Part shown: in pieces, positions 1 through 10,935 of the stretch
Numbering within the stretch: the stretch's first letter is position 1
Layout: every line of letters starts with the position of its first letter
Assembly: GCA_003339415.1 (NCBI GenBank)
Contig: PDHQ01000313.1
Location: 1-37,975, forward strand
DNA length: 37,975 bases
Source of the DNA: Ophiocordyceps camponoti-saundersi (nom. inval.)
Taxonomy: Eukaryota > Ascomycota > Sordariomycetes > Hypocreales > Ophiocordycipitaceae
Direction of reading: 5' to 3'
Position numbers and translations under genes: made by a program
The notes under the pieces: generated by a model
The model's database searches: none
What the model was told of the DNA's origin: nothing
Seen by the model: the letters and a program-made list of their open reading frames with translations, nothing else

Positions 1-240
1 ATAAAAAGACTAATTTATAACTAAGAAAGCCTTATTTAATAAAGAGAGATAATATTTAATAATTTTATTTTTATTTTCTTTACTAATATAGTAATATTAT
101 AATAATACCTTTTTTAAAAAAATACTACATCTATTATATTTTCTTAAAAAAGAATTAAAATAACTAAAATTTTAAAAAAAATATATTTAAAGAGCGCTTA
201 AATTATAGTATTTATTTAAAATATAAAAAAAATAATTAAA
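1..240. other. AT-rich sequence, no feature seen
   Basis: This stretch is almost pure A and T, with short homopolymer runs and no reading frame, repeat or hairpin that I can support. It resembles the rest of the RIP-altered spacer DNA in the window. Confidence 0.6.
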
Positions 241-425
241 GTTAGTGACTAATTTTTTTAGTCATTAGTCAGTCATGACTGACTAATGACTAAAAGTCAT
301 GACTAAAGATTAGTCACTAAGGTGACTTTAGTCAGTCAGTGACTAATTTAGTCACTAAAAAACGTGACTTTAGTCAGTCAGTCATGACTGACTAAAAAAT
401 GACTAAAAAAGTCACTGACTAATTT
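241..425. repeat. TGACTAA/TTAGTCA heptamer array
   Basis: I count 14 copies of the heptamer TGACTAA or its complement TTAGTCA in 185 bp, in both orientations, joined by GTCA/GACT tetramers. Forward copies start at 245, 280, 287, 300, 340, 389, 400 and 416. Reverse copies start at 258, 265, 310, 328, 348 and 370. The array is full of CpA and TpG, which are nearly absent elsewhere in the window. It therefore either escaped RIP or expanded after it. TTAGTCA matches the known core of fungal AP-1/Yap1-type bZIP sites, but no gene nearby would give that meaning. Origin unknown. Confidence 0.9.
256..295. repeat. Perfect 40-bp palindrome in the heptamer array
   Basis: The 20-base arm 256-275 (TTTTAGTCATTAGTCAGTCA) is the exact reverse complement of 276-295, with no spacer. 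The centre is CATG. A second, 18-bp palindrome with the same centre lies near 375-392. Such a sequence can form a cruciform or foldback and is normally unstable in a genome. Confidence 0.95.
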
Positions 426-1166
426 TAAACCCTGATAATAATAAAATAATTAAATATAAAAGCTTATAAGCTTTTTTTTCTAAAAATAATAAACTTAGCT
501 AAATATATATACTTAACTTAAAATTATAAACTCCTTATTTAACTTTTATATATTTTATAAACTCCGCGCTTATAATAATATAAATATAAACTTTTTATTT
601 TTATATTTTAAGCAAACTCCGCTCCCTTTATTACTTTATAATAATAGCTAGCTATACTTAAAATAACTCTATAAGGGAGGGCGATATTATATAAGTTAAT
701 TATAACTGCGAAATTTTTTACTTAAAATATAGCTTTATTTCGAATTATAGTAATCTTAAACTTAAAAGTTTATTATACTAATTACTTTATTAAAAACTAA
801 AATAAATATTAATAAGATTATTTTAGGAAATACTTTTATTTTTATATAAGTAATTATTAAATAAATAACGGAGTTTAAAAGGGTTTAGGAAGGCGCCCCC
901 CTTACTCTAACTCCGTTAATTAATAATATCTCCTTAGCTATTATAATTATAATTTCCTCTTTTTTCTATAGCTTTAAAAAAAGCGGAACTTCTTTAATAT
1001 AAGCTATAATTTTAGCTAAAGCGCTAAAGAAAACTATTAAAAAGTAAGTTTTTAAGTAATATAAATAATAGCTTATAATTTATTTTAACTTTATTATTAT
1101 TTTATTCTAAATATAAGGCTTTAAGGCGATTATAATAAATATTAATTATAAACTTTATAAATAAAG
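426..1166. other. AT-rich spacer left of element D
   Basis: No credible reading frame is visible. The phrase ATAAACTCC or AAACTCC recurs at about 525, 559 and 613, each copy before a T/A-rich stretch. This suggests a decayed short repeat. A 10-bp inverted repeat lies at 866-918. The segment was joined to 8084 before element D inserted. Confidence 0.5.
866..918. repeat. 10-bp inverted repeat with GC-rich loop
   Basis: TAACGGAGTT at 866-875 is exactly complementary to AACTCCGTTA at 909-918. The 33-bp loop contains a GGCGCCCCCC run. This could be a hairpin or the ends of a decayed small element. No target duplication is apparent. Confidence 0.5.
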
Positions 1167-1171
1167 CTAAG
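1167..1171. repeat. Target-site duplication of element D, left copy (CTAAG)
   Basis: CTAAG directly precedes the left LTR and is repeated exactly at 8079-8083 after the right LTR. This is the 5-bp duplication expected from an LTR retrotransposon integrase. Confidence 0.93.
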
Positions 1172-1420
1172 TATAAAGGTTTTATATTTCTTAACATTTA
1201 TAAAAAGCTAACTTTATTAATATAGAATAACTTAAGAGGTTTTAAAATATATATAATATACGCACTTAGGGTTATAGTTTATATATAGCCCGCGCCTATC
1301 CCGCGCGCGGCGCTAACTAATTATATATACTTATATATACCCCGCGCCTATTATACGCGCGGATTTAACTAAGCACCTTTACGTAACTTAGCTATTCGGG
1401 CGTAGCCCGAATCCCTTATA
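1172..1420 (-). repeat. Element D 3' LTR (left copy)
   Basis: This 249-bp copy matches 7830-8078 with only scattered C/T and G/A differences. It holds two related CpG-rich blocks (about 1288-1310 and 1338-1362, sharing CCCGCGCCTAT and CGCGCGG) separated by an AT-rich linker, so part of the LTR is an internal duplication. On the minus strand the sequence just before the LTR is G-rich (complement of 1421-1435), a possible polypurine tract. Confidence 0.93.
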
Positions 1421-3450
1421 TACCCCGCCGCTTTAGGAAAAAAAGTATTTCTAGCTGCGGTATATATATATATAAGGTATAAGTTAAAATACCCCTTATA
1501 TAGAAAATTTTTCTTCCTTTTCTTTTCTTTTTCTCCTTAAGCTAGTTATATTATTTTTATCTTACTAAGTAAATTTTTATCTAAGCTTTATATTTTATTA
1601 TTTTACTATTATATTCTTATAATTTTTTTTATTATTATTATTTTCTAAGCTTTCTATAGCTATTTTTTTTTCTATTATTATTATTTTTTAAGCTTTTTAT
1701 ATTTATTAAGTTATTAATTTATTACTTTAATATATTATTTAATTAGCTTTAGTTACTATTTTATATAATAAGTAAATATATTATAAAGAAAGATTTAGAT
1801 AATAAAAGCGTTATTATATTATAAGAGGTAGAATATTTATATACTCCTTATATTTAAAACCTTTATAATAGCTATAATATTAACTATTAATATAATTATA
1901 AGGCGGCTTATAAAGCGTATAAGTAGCGGCGAAGATAATATTTTTAAAAAAAGTACCTTTTTATTATAAATATACGCTTATAGCAGGCTATTTATAACTT
2001 ATAGGTAATAGTTAAGGAAAAATAAGCTATTACCTTACCTACCTACTCTTATATTAAAAAAGTCCTTAGCTAGCGCGCTTAGCTTATACTAGAGTTTCTT
2101 ACTTACGTTAACTACTTATAAATTATATTAGCTATTACTTATATTATACCGCGCCTAGTAATTAACTTTTACGCCCTTTTTACGCTTAAGTAATAATAAT
2201 CCTCTACGCTTATTCTTATTATTAATAATATAATCGCTATACCTACCTTATATACCCTAACTTATAATATATTTTTAATAATAATATAATATTAATAATA
2301 ATAATAATAATAAGGCGCCCTTACTGCTAGCCTTAACTTTTTCGCCTTATAATATAAAGTATTTTTTTAATAATAAAAAGAATAATAACGATAAATTCTT
2401 AAATAATAGTAAGATAAGTAAGTTACTTAAATTATAAATTCTTAAGTAAATATTAATATATAGAAGTAGGAAAATAAAAAAAAATAATATCTTTTATTAA
2501 ATAATTATAGCGCTAATTAGTTTATATAATATATTAAGCTTACTTATTATTATATAATATTATTTTCGCTAACTTATATATATTACCTAGCCCCTAATCG
2601 CTTAGCGCTTATATGCGTTACTTATTCTCCCCTTTTATTATATATTAATAAAGTAAGTTTATACTAGCGCTTATATATAGCGCGCGCGGCCTTAGAGCGG
2701 GATAGGTAAGACTCCCGCTATTAGTATTATATTAAATATTCTCCTAGCTTTAAAGTATACCCTCCCCCGCTTAGGGATATATCTATTATAAGTTAATATT
2801 AGCGCTAAGCTACGGCTAATATTATAATAATTTTCTAAGTTAATTAACTATAATAAAAGATTATAAGGAGAAGGCGGAGAAGGTAAATATTAGCTTAAAG
2901 CTAATATAAAAAGGGAGGAGAAGCGGGTAAATAAGAAATAAAAAAGAATAAGGGGTAGAAAGGTAATATTATATTTATATAATTAAGGAGGAAAGTTACT
3001 TAAAGGGGATAATTAGCTATAAGGGGCGCTTAAATAAATATATAATTAAGTTTACTTAAAGCTATTATAAAAATATATATCTTCTTATATAAACTTAAAA
3101 TAATTTAATATTATATAATATTTAAAGCTATTAAGTAGCTTTTAAGTTAAAATAATATAACTTTTTTATTTTATAAGAATAAGTTAATAAAATATCTTAC
3201 TTTATAAGCGCTAACTTTTAGCGTTTTTTATAATAAGGATTTCCTTAACTTTATACTTATTAAAAAATAAGTTATTATAAAAAAATAAAAAAGGGGATTA
3301 AGCTAAAAATTAGTAAATAATTAAAATAATAAAAAGTTACTAATAATATACTTAATAAAGTTAATATAAAAGGTAAGGTAAATATTAAATAATATATTAA
3401 AAATAATAATAAGTAGCGTTAATATAGCTATTACCTTATATTTACCTTTA
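1421..3450 (-). pseudogene. Element D, 3' part of pol and untranslated region (decayed)
   Basis: By position, this stretch between the integrase core and the 3' LTR should hold the integrase C-terminus and any chromodomain. I could not recognise a chromodomain motif on the minus strand. The first 150 bp contain alternating TA and pyrimidine-rich tracts (1510-1545 is nearly all C/T). A short TAA microsatellite lies at about 2291-2313. Confidence 0.4.
2291..2313. repeat. (TAA)n microsatellite
   Basis: A short run of TAA/AAT trinucleotides, preceded by interrupted copies from about 2276, inside the decayed 3' part of element D. Confidence 0.8.
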
Positions 3451-3499
3451 AAATAATTAAGCTTTTAAAATAGATAGTTAAACTATATATAAGTAAGGT

Positions 3500-4450
3500 T
3501 AAGCTATATAAAGTTACTAATCTAAAACTATTCCGCGGGTTAGCAAGATTTATTTAAGAAGTTTTATTACTATTATTAAGCTTAAGCGATAAAAGCTTAT
3601 ATTAGTTTAACGCTATTATAAAGAAAAGAAGTAAACGCTATAGCTTAGCTTTTTAAGGAAAAGATAAGGGCGGCCGCCTTTACTAGCTAGTTAAGAAAAG
3701 TAATATCGAAGCTATAAAATAAGTAGTTAAGACTAATATTTATTATAAATAAGTCTTAATTATTTAAAATAAGCTAGTAAATAAGTAAATAGCGTAATTA
3801 GTTAAATTATAAAAAGGAGATTATATAATAGAGAATAGCTTATATTTTTTAGTTTATATATTTTATACCGTTATTAGTTTAGGGGTAATACGCTATAAAA
3901 AGTAGCTTATTAACCTTAGTAAAATAGTAAAAAGTAGATTAGAAGTAGCTTATTAAATTAAAACCGTAATTAGAAATTAACTTATAAGGGAAGCTATAAA
4001 ACTACTACTAATATTAAATAAAGCGCTTAGTATATTACTTTATATTTATAAATATTATAGCTTTAAGCTAGATATATTTTAATAAGTAATTTATAATAAT
4101 TATTAGGAAATAGGGCTAGGATTTTAAAGTAGCGAGTAGCTTAGTTATAAAGTTTATAAAAAAAGTTATTTAAAACTATTTAAAAAGGCGTAGTAGCTAG
4201 AGTAACCCTTAATAGCGCTAATAATTAAGGTAATCTTTATAATAATAATAATTATAAATAAAATATATTATATTTATAAATATACTATTTTAGTAAAACT
4301 TATATTAAAGAAATATAAAAATAATATTCTTATTAAAATATCTTATTATAAGGGAATTATAAGTTTATTAAATAAGTATAATAGTTAGGGGTTTTTACTT
4401 AGAAACTTAGAGATAGCTTTAGAATTATAGCTATCTATAAATAGAAATAA
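3500..4450 (-). pseudogene. Element D integrase relic
   Basis: Minus-strand translation, allowing stop codons as former Gln/Trp/Arg, follows the chromovirus integrase pattern. A zinc-binding region begins with a degraded HNSPLAGHPG-like stretch at about 4390. Then come RYQGLLQLL (in place of the common RRQGLLQPLP) and FINFITKL for the usual DFITKLP around the first catalytic Asp. This maps to about 4200-4130, where the Asp codon now reads Asn. The family function is joining element cDNA to target DNA. With the first catalytic residue and many codons lost, this copy is inactive. Confidence 0.75.
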
Positions 4451-4689
4451 AATAGTTTATAACTTATTTATAAATACCCGCCTTTAATAGAAACTTCTAA
4501 GCGCTTAACTAAACCGCTTAGTAGTATATATAATAAAGGGAATTAGTATAGAGAGCCTTTAATTAAAAGTTTTATAAGGTTTTATTATAAAAAGGGGCCG
4601 GGGCGTCTTAAGTAAAAGGTATAGCTATAAGGAACTAAAATAAAGCTAAGCTAAACTAAACTAGCTATAATTTAAAAAAATAGATAAAT

Positions 4690-5170
4690 ATAAGCTATAT
4701 AATTTAACTAAAGCGCTCCTCTATCTTATAGCGATCTTATTCTTACTAAGAGAGCGCGTTAAGCTACGACGCTTACGCGCTAAAATAATATTAAAGGCGG
4801 AAGTTAAAAAAGGCAAGTATCTTAGCTTAACGCGCCTAATATTTTATTATAGCCTTAAGCGTAGTAAAATATTTTAAGGCCTTATAATCTATAAAAATAA
4901 AAAATAGCTAGGTAATTTTATATAACTTAGTAAATTATATTTTAAAATAAAAAATAATAATAAGAAATTTTTTATTATAAATTATATAGTTTTATTTTAT
5001 AAGTAAAAGTTTCTTAGAATAATATATAATAAGCTAAAGGATATAGTCTAAGCTAAACTAAAAAAGGTACTTACTAATTACCTTATTAGAATAGTTAGCT
5101 TTAATAATAATATTATAGTTTAGATTTTACTAAGCGAGGATAGGGGTAGAGATAAGTATAAACTTAAGTA
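4690..5170 (-). pseudogene. Element D RNase H relic
   Basis: On the minus strand the segment reads through IIYYSKKLLLIKQNYIIYNK, matching the gypsy RNase H block AYYSKKL...E.NY.IYDKE. It is followed by IDYKALKYFTTLKAI (for TDHKALEYF) and a decayed RPG.....DALSRREQDR end at about 4730. Before it comes a block that ends in TSTPILA-like residues, the normal RT-RNase H junction. RNase H would remove the RNA strand during reverse transcription. Stops replace Gln and Trp throughout. Confidence 0.85.
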
Positions 5171-5199
5171 TATTAAAAGTAAGCTAATATTTATTAGTT

Positions 5200-5960
5200 T
5201 AATAAAAAAGCGCGCTATATTTTATAAGCTTAACTAAGAGGGCTATAAAATTTAAGAAATAAGGTATAAAGTTATAATAAAAGTTAGCGAATTTAAGAAA
5301 ACTATATCTACCTTAAATATAAGTTAGCGCCTCTTATTTTAAAATTATAAAAACTTTAGTAAAGTTTAGCTATACTTTCTTACTAGCGTAGATAATAAAC
5401 CTTAAATACTTAACCTTAAAAATAGTAAAGTTATATTTATTAAAGTTAAGGAAAAGCTAAGCCTAATAAAGATATAAAAGTATAACGCGTACCTTACGCT
5501 AATAATTAAAATAAAAACTTTCTAAATAGATAAGGATATTATTTAAATATATTATAATAAAATCCCTTAAGAAGTTACGAAAAGTAATATTAATATAATA
5601 CTAAAACGTAGCGGGTATATTTATAAAGCTAAAAAAGTAAATAAGGTATTTAAATAAACTAAACTAAGTATAGAAAGCTATAAGGTATTCCTCGCTTTTC
5701 GTAATATAAAGCTTATAAAAGGCGGCACGAATATTAAGTTTTATAAACTAATAAGTATTTAAAAAGCTATAAAGCGTCTCCTTAATAAGTAAAAAGGGAT
5801 AATAATCTTACTTTATTACCTTATTTAAAGCGTAATAGTTAATATAAAAGCGCTACCTGCCTCTTAGCTTTTTCGTAAGTAAGATAAGGGCGGCTATAAA
5901 TAATAAGCTAGCGTAAATCTATCTTTTATCTATTAAGTTAATAATCTATTTCTAAACCTT
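5200..5960 (-). pseudogene. Element D reverse transcriptase relic
   Basis: The minus strand shows the RT blocks in order. NIRAAFYKLYITKSEEYLIA (for DI.AAF.KLRI..GEEW.TA) is at about 5730-5670. FLRDFIIIYLNNILIYLESF carries the catalytic YLDD as YLNN at 5538-5549. NKYNFTIFKVKYLRFII (for DKC.F.V..VKYLGFII) is at about 5440-5390. FLKFANFYYNFI (for FLGFANFYRNFI) is at about 5280. Both catalytic Asp codons have become Asn by G to A change, so the enzyme is dead. Together with RNase H and integrase downstream this defines the element as Ty3/gypsy on the minus strand. Confidence 0.92.
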
Positions 5961-5999
5961 AAAAAGATACTTATAAGGTATATTATAAAGCAGGCTTTA

Positions 6000-7829
6000 A
6001 GGTAAAGGGGGTAAGGAACTATTAAGTTTCTAGTAAAGTTAGATATAGTAATTATAATTATTATAATAAAAAGGTAATATATTTACTTTCTCCTTATTAA
6101 AAAGGTTAGTAAAATCTAATATTTTAGAAAATAAGGAGGGGCTTATAATTAAGGTAAAGGTTATAATATATAAAATATAAAAAATATTTTATAAGCTAAT
6201 AATAAGGAATTAGTAATTAGTATATTATTAAGATTTATAATAGATAAAGGCTATAAAGATAAAGCTAAGGATAGCTATAATAAGGTAAATAATTTACTAA
6301 GATTTAGAGTATAAGATAACTAATCCGCTAATAAAGTAAACTATAATTTCCTACTTACTAAAATATAGTAAGATATTATTACGCGCTATTTAAAGTAAGC
6401 TAAGAATTAAATCCTAAGTAAAGCTTAAGATTATATATATTATTATAAGTAACTATTAGTTATTAATATTAGTTATAAAGTAGATAAAGTAATAAATAAA
6501 TAAATATAGCTTAAAGCGTACGCGCTATTAATAGTATATTTATATAATAATATAAATTACTTATAAGTAAAAAAGGGGAATTCGCTTTAGCTAGTAGCGC
6601 TATATAAAAAATTTATTTATAATAGTATAATAATTATAGCTATTATCCGCTTATATAATAATAAAAAAAGTAAAATTTATAAATATAAAAAAAGAAAGGA
6701 AAGCAAGTTTATATTCTAACTAATATTTATAAAGTAATTATTAAATATTCTATAAATAATATTACCGTAAAAGTCCTCCCCTTATAAGAAACTTAATATA
6801 AGGGGGATTTATTTCCCTAATCTAAGGCGGGGTTTTTCTCCTCTTTTATAATATTTATAAAGTAGACTAAAAAGGCTAGTAAGGGAGGATTAAGCTTATA
6901 CTAACGTAAGAAATAGCCGGTACCGCTATAAGGGAGATAGCGGCCCTTAGCGCGCTATTTTATAATCTTATTATTATTAGCCTTAGTTACCTAATAATAA
7001 ATCTTATTATTATAGCTATTCTAGCCTTAAAAAGGGGGATTATTATATTTACTAAAGCGTAGCTAAGTGCTAGCTTAGTATATATTAGTTATTAGGGTAT
7101 CTTAAGATAGCTTAAGAGCGGAAAATAAAAGTATCCGGCCTTTATTTTTAAGGCGGAATAACTTAATATTTATAATAATAGCGCGGATCTTAATAATAGC
7201 GATAATATACTTAGTTAGGGGAATATTACGCTTTATATAGTATTAGCGAAGGGCTAGGGTAAAAGTATAATAAAAGTATATAATTTTAATTTTATTAGCT
7301 TATTTAATATTATTTACTAAAGTAAGCTTAGCTTTAAAGTAGATAAGGAAATTAAAGAAGGACTTAGAAGCGCTTTATATAAGGTATTTAAGCTTTATTA
7401 TAGCTATTTAGCGCCGGTATAAGTTAGTAAATATAATATTAAGGTAATTTAAGAAATAGTTAAGGTTATACTTATACTTAGCACCTTATTTAAAAAATAA
7501 AGCTACCTTAGCTTAGATTATAAAAAATAAATATTAGTATAAAAATACTTATTAGTTATAAGCAGTACTAATAAAAGCTTAGTCCGCTTATAGCTTATAA
7601 AATATAAAGGAGCGCTATGCTAAAAAAAGGTCCTTATTACTATTAAATAGTAAGCTAAAAAGTAGCGGCTTATAATAAGGTTATAATTACTATTATTTAA
7701 GAAGCTATATAAATTAATACTATTAGTATATAAAGCTTTAAAGCTCCGTAATAGTAGCTTACTACTCTAAAAGCTAAGCGATAATAGCTTATTAAGTATT
7801 AAAGTTATCTATAATTAAAGTTATTTTAC
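6000..7829 (-). pseudogene. Element D gag/protease region (decayed)
   Basis: By its position between the 5' LTR and RT, this stretch should encode Gag and protease. I could not place a zinc knuckle or protease motif with confidence. Coding-like frames exist on both strands in the same register, so frame choice is uncertain. Confidence 0.35.
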
Positions 7830-8078
7830 TATAAAGGTCTTATACTTCTTAATATTTATAAAAAGCTAACTTTATTAATATAGAATAACTTAAGAGGTTC
7901 TAAGATATATATAGTATATATACTTAAGGTTATAATTTATATATAGCCCGCGCTTATCCCGCGCGCGGCGCTAACTAATCGTATATACTTATATATACCC
8001 CGCGCCTATTATACGCGCGGACTTAACTAAGCACCTTTACGTAACTTAGCTATTTAGGCGCAGCCCGAATCCCTTATA
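7830..8078 (-). repeat. Element D 5' LTR (right copy)
   Basis: Partner of 1172-1420, 249 bp, same ends. For the minus-strand element this is the promoter-bearing LTR. The two GC-rich blocks recur at about 7946-7968 and 7996-8020. Copy differences are transitions, several at CpT and CpG because CpA is already used up in both copies. Confidence 0.93.
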
Positions 8079-8083
8079 CTAAG
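8079..8083. repeat. Target-site duplication of element D, right copy (CTAAG)
   Basis: Exact match to 1167-1171, directly outside the right LTR. Confidence 0.93.
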
Positions 8084-8993
8084 CTTTTATAATAAGGAAA
8101 CTATTTAATAATAATATTATAATAATATTTTAAAATATTATTTATAAGCTTTAGTTTAATTTAAAGTAACTTTATATTATTTTTTAAAAAAAAGTAAATT
8201 TAATTAGTAAAAGTTATACTCTTATTATAAGAAAAGTATTAGCGTAAGCTTTATAATAAAATAATAAGGAAGCTTTTTAAAAAAAAATTAAGTTATTAAA
8301 TAAGGTTTTAATAATATAACTATATATAAAAAAATATTATTTTAAAACTTAATAAAGTTCCTTAATAATTATTATTAATAATATAATAAATATAAACTAA
8401 ATTTATAATAAAAGTATAATAATATAAGTAAAGATTTTTAATATTAAACTATATATATTAAAAGTTTAATTTTAGTAATATTTTAAATATTACTAATTTA
8501 AATATATTACTAAGTATTATATAATAAAATTATAATATAATAAGTATTTTACTACTTTATATATAAAAGGTAAATCCGCTTATTTTATTATTTATAAGAA
8601 AAAACTATATTATTATTTTTTTATTAAAAATCTTACTTTAAGTAACGTTAACTTTACTTTAAGATAAGAGTAGTATAAGACTAAGTAAAGGATATATATA
8701 TTACTTAACCTTAGAGGTTTATAAATTAAAACTTTATATATACCGCCCCTTCTTCCTCTCTAGCGCTAACTAGAAATTAATAATAGTTAGGGCGGAAACG
8801 CTAAAAAGTAAATATAATAGTATCTCCTTTTTTAACTTTAACTTTATATTTATTTATAGCTTTATTATAATAATTTAGCTATCTTTTAAAATTAGCTATT
8901 ATAAGGTTTATTATAAGATAGTAAAACTTTTATATATTTCTAAGCTATATTAATAAGGCCTTAATTAATTAAATTATTAAAGGTATTTTAATT
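8084..8993. other. AT-rich spacer between elements D and A
   Basis: This 910-bp stretch shows no recognisable gene. It is dominated by A/T with TATA-like runs. The only structured part is 8740-8800, with CCGCCCC, CTAACT, then AGTTAGGGCGG, a partly complementary set that may be a decayed hairpin. It was contiguous with 426-1166 before D inserted. Confidence 0.5.
8989..8993. repeat. Probable target-site duplication of element A, left copy
   Basis: TAATT precedes the left LTR of A, and GAATT follows the right LTR at 34094-34098. Four of five bases match. The mismatch (T against G) is not a simple RIP change, so this assignment is less firm than for D, B and C. Confidence 0.5.
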
Positions 8994-9293
8994 TATTAAG
9001 GTCTAGCCCTTATATTATATTCGGGTTATAGACCTAAACGTTAGACTTATAAATTAGCCTCACGATTAAATAATAAGGCTGCCGCTATCTAGCTTAGAGG
9101 CCTATAGCGGAAAGATTAAATAAAACGGAACGGGAAGGATAGTTAAATAGGAAAGTAAATAAGCTTTAAAGGAAAGAGCGGTATATATAGCTATTTAGTA
9201 TACTAGAGTGCGGCTTCCTTAGAAGCTCTTTATACGTGATTATTATTATATATAGCTTAATAAATAAGTATCCCTTTAACTAGTCCCTTAATA
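8994..9293 (+). repeat. Element A 5' LTR
   Basis: 300 bp, matching 33794-34093 apart from transitions. It contains GTATATATAG at about 9181, a candidate TATA box. About 25 bp further on is GCTTC-CTTA-GAAGC, a short hairpin at about 9212-9225, which could mark the start or end of the R region. Confidence 0.93.
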
Positions 9294-9529
9294 AAATTAC
9301 GTATCTTTTTCTTATAAATTTCTACCCTTATCTTTAATATTAATAGATTAATTAAATTAAATTAGATTAGAATAGCTAACTTATAAAATTAGATAAAAGG
9401 GCTTTAGTAATTCTAAGCTAGCTTTAGCGGGCACTAATAACTTTTATAGTAAGACCTATAAGTTTAGTAATTAAAATAATAAGTATAGGTAATATAATAT
9501 ATAATAAAAGATAAGGAGGAACGCTATTA

Positions 9530-10640
9530 GTAGATATTAAAATACGTAAAATAGCACTTTAAAGAATAAGCTAACGCCTTTCTTACGAATAAGAAAGCGG
9601 AGTAAAAAGCTATATTATAAGAGGCGTAATCTACTATCTAATAATAAGCTATATCCTTTCTTATAATAAAGGAAGCGAAATATATATAGTAACTTATAGC
9701 CGCGCGTGCGGACGCTTTTAAGAAAATATTATAAATAAACCCTATTAAACTAACCTTCGCTAAAGCTACGCCTAACTAAGCTTAGATTAATATAGCCCTT
9801 ATAAGGTAAAAAAAACCTTAGCTTAAGTAAGATAAGTTACTAGATTCTTTTTACTTTTTTATAAGTTAACTAATTTACTAATATAATATTAATAAGCTTT
9901 AAAGTAAAGCTAAAAATATAGATTATATCTAAGTATAAATTCTAAACTATTTTCCTAAGGATAAAATATAGAAAATATTAGCTTTCTAATAGTTTAGTAG
10001 CCTTAGTAAAAAGAGGCGCTTAAAAGACTTTTTTAACTACTTTTATTAAACTTTTAGTAATATTTAGGAACGAAAAAAAGCTTAAGATAGGCTCTAGACT
10101 TTAGTTTACCGTAACGGGTAAATATTCGGCGACTTTATTCCTAAATTTAAGGAGGTTTTAGTAACCGCTACTAAATTTATAAAATAAGATAACTTTATAA
10201 AACTAACTTAGCTATACGGGGCTTTTTCCCCGATATTTTAAGACCTTCTAATTATTATTAATATACCTTATAAGTACTCCCTATTTATTAACCGCTTATA
10301 AGGTTTTACTTAGTTTTTTAAATAAACTTTACGCTTCCTTAAGGCGGCTAAGAAATATTAACTTAACTTAAATAAATATATAGGAGGCGCTAAGGGTATT
10401 CCCGCAAACTTAGGTATAGGAAAAGATATAAATAAAGATATTTTAATAAATATAATAAGAGATAAGAAGAAGAAGAAGCTAAAAGGGAAAGACGGCAGCT
10501 ATAATAAAACTCCTACTTAAGTATTACGAAATACCCCTTAAGCTAAGTAAATAGAAAGATTAATATTAAAATAACGTAGAATATTAAGTTTTTATATTAA
10601 GTGCGGAATAAATATATACCTTATATATAATTATAATTTC
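9530..10640 (+). pseudogene. Element A Gag relic
   Basis: A plus-strand frame runs through FGDFIPKFKEVLVTA at about 10120-10165, followed by KLTQLYGAFSPIFQDLL-like sequence (stops read as Gln). This is the capsid pattern of chromovirus Gag. A Lys-rich stretch at about 10440-10485 follows. A degraded CCHC knuckle closes the region. Gag would assemble the virus-like particle in which reverse transcription takes place. The N-terminal half (9530-9950) is coding-like but not recognised. Confidence 0.7.
10593..10634 (+). pseudogene. Degraded CCHC zinc knuckle of element A Gag
   Basis: Fourteen codons read YIKCGINIYLIYNY. Undoing C to T change gives the spacing C-x2-C-x4-H-x4-C of a retroviral-type zinc knuckle. 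The first and last Cys and the His now read Tyr. The second Cys survives as TGC, a context (GCA on the other strand) that is often spared in this window. Confidence 0.65.
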
Positions 10641-10859
10641 TAACCCTTATAAAAGCTATAATAAAAGGCCTTAAGAGAAACTTATATTAACTATACGGAA
10701 ATCTTACTTTAAGTTAAGGAATATAACTCCGATAACGATTAGGGAAAAAAATAGCTTTAGAATATCGTAGCATTCCGGAGGATAAAGTAGCGTAAATAAA
10801 GGAAAAAAAAGTATCCTCTGTTTTAGATTATAAGCCTTATTTATTAAAATCCTTATAAT

Positions 10860-10935
10860 TTTAAATAACTTAAAACTAATAGATATATTAATTAACGAAA
10901 GCTGCGAGAGCTATTCCGTAATATACTTATAGCTA
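10860..10935 (+). pseudogene. Probable element A protease active-site region
   Basis: The plus frame reads ILINESCESYSVI, compatible with a chromoviral protease block of the type LID.GC......I. It lies between the zinc knuckle and RT as expected. The match is short and the catalytic triplet is altered. Confidence 0.4.

Larger units (their letters stand above)
1172..8078 (-). mobile_element. Element D: RIP-inactivated Ty3/gypsy LTR retrotransposon
   Basis: The element is 6,907 bp. Two 249-bp direct LTRs with imperfect terminal inverted repeats (TATAAAGG and CCCTTATA, originally TG...CA) flank it, with exact CTAAG duplications outside. On the minus strand the order is RT (about 5960-5200), RNase H (about 5170-4690) and integrase (about 4450-3500). 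RNase H lies before integrase, which is the Ty3/gypsy order. All frames carry many TAA/TAG codons where Gln, Trp or Arg is expected, so the element cannot move by itself. Its integrase resembles that of element A more than that of C. Confidence 0.93.

Noticed and set aside
241..425. CRISPR array or telomeric repeat.
   Set aside because: There are no unique spacers of constant length, the unit is a heptamer in both orientations, and it is not a TTAGGG-type telomere repeat.
2700..2960. A chromodomain for element D at the expected place.
   Set aside because: I saw no W-K-G-Y or D-x-x-W-E-P-like pattern in any minus frame, even allowing RIP changes.
5040..5960. A long plus-strand Lys/Thr/Gln-rich frame in element D.
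   Set aside because: The complementary strand encodes RT and RNase H blocks in correct order, so the plus frame is a shadow.
8740..8800. Hairpin with CCGCCCC and GGGCGG arms as a terminator or MITE.
   Set aside because: The complementary segments are not arranged as one continuous stem, and no target duplication was found.
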